Assembly (NCBI GenBank): GCA_932294295.1
Contig: OW028573.1
Location: forward strand, 70,967,829-71,031,828
Direction: 5' to 3'
DNA: 64,000 nt
Origin: Alitta virens
Taxonomy: Eukaryota; Annelida; Polychaeta; Phyllodocida; Nereididae
Below are positions 63,490 to 64,000 of the stretch, piece after piece (position 1 is the stretch's first letter; the number at the start of each line of letters is the position of its first letter). The notes under the pieces were generated by a model. The model saw only the letters and a list, made by a program, of their open reading frames with translations, did not search any database and was not told the origin of the DNA. Made by a program: the position numbers and the translations under genes.

Positions 63490-64000
63490 CTGCAATTATC
63501 AATTCGCAATGAAGTTATATTCAACTGTAATATATGTGATTGAAGTGTATTGATACTGAGTATGAGAATACCTACTTACCGATTAAGAAGTTAATAAATA
63601 AATGCAATAAGAGCCCTCGCTGCCATGGTCATAACTGACTACATATTCTACCACATGCAAACCAGTATTTGATAATGAGTGTCTATATTTTTGTAAACGC
63701 GGGTATTAAGAGTCAGGAATTTGCAAAAACCAAACCCACTAAAAAGGGGAAAAAACTGCACTGCACTCAAAATATCTAACCTCAGATTTAGACTTGGGTG
63801 GCTCCTATTAGAAAGAAGCAAAATAAATCTTAAGAGAAATATTTCACACATTTCAGTAATCACTGAGAAATCAATTGAAACACTAAAGTCATCATACAGA
63901 GAGAGAAAGAATCAGCAGAGATTACAGAAAGATTTATAGATTGTATGACAACTTTCATGCATGTGTTAAATGCAATCCGTTCAGAGAATGCGAATTTTAG
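63490..64000. other. Intron of VPS13D at the window edge
   Basis: No further exon with a matching phase and splice sites was seen. The next upstream exon is probably outside the window. The open plus-strand frame at 63721-63939 has no domain content. Confidence 0.5.

Overview
The window looks like part of the nuclear genome of an invertebrate animal. It is AT-rich, its genes are split by GT-AG introns, and the genes are separated by many decayed transposons, SINEs and simple repeats. Gene content (a VPS13D orthologue, a family 49 glycosyltransferase, a PI-PLC X-domain protein), DIRS, Gypsy, hAT and LINE remnants, and an excess of the palindrome TAGGCCTA suggest a marine invertebrate, perhaps a deuterostome such as an echinoderm or hemichordate. 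The exact group is a guess.

Layout. From 1 to 12 kb I find no cellular gene. This part holds hAT-like MITEs, an array of CACGACGTCGTG palindromes, a composite element with terminal inverted repeats (4962-6847, 6-bp target duplication) that swallowed a LINE fragment and a minisatellite element, and a second, inverted copy of that minisatellite element near 8.6-9.2 kb. At 12.1-18.9 kb lies a plus-strand GT49 glycosyltransferase gene with seven visible exons; its 5' end was not found. Its largest intron contains a decayed tandem array (about 355-bp unit) with nuclear-receptor and RFX-type motifs. From 19 to 26 kb there are duplicated segments and LINE fragments. At 26.5-28.9 kb is a two-exon PI-PLC X-domain gene.

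From 31.8 to 36.7 kb, on the minus strand, lie two tandem, diverged and broken fragments of a protein-primed family B DNA polymerase (Polinton/adintovirus-like). Both keep an intron at the same site. A 143-codon ORF of unknown nature lies upstream of them. From 38.3 to 46.8 kb there is a transposon graveyard: LINE tail, hAT transposase remnant, a Gypsy element split by a hAT insertion with a perfect 8-bp target duplication, and a DIRS element in the opposite orientation that has lost its RT core.

From 50.6 kb to the end, on the minus strand, is the 3' half of a VPS13D gene. I could place 37 exons, all joining in frame, encoding the C-terminal 2,038 residues with the VAB/SHR-BD and C-terminal regions. 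The gene continues beyond the window.

The three cellular genes look like independent housekeeping loci (glycan synthesis, lipid signalling, lipid transport) rather than one pathway. I did not find a convincing new multi-gene system. The best leads are the duplicated intron-bearing polymerase fragments, the motif-bearing intronic array and the nested transposons.
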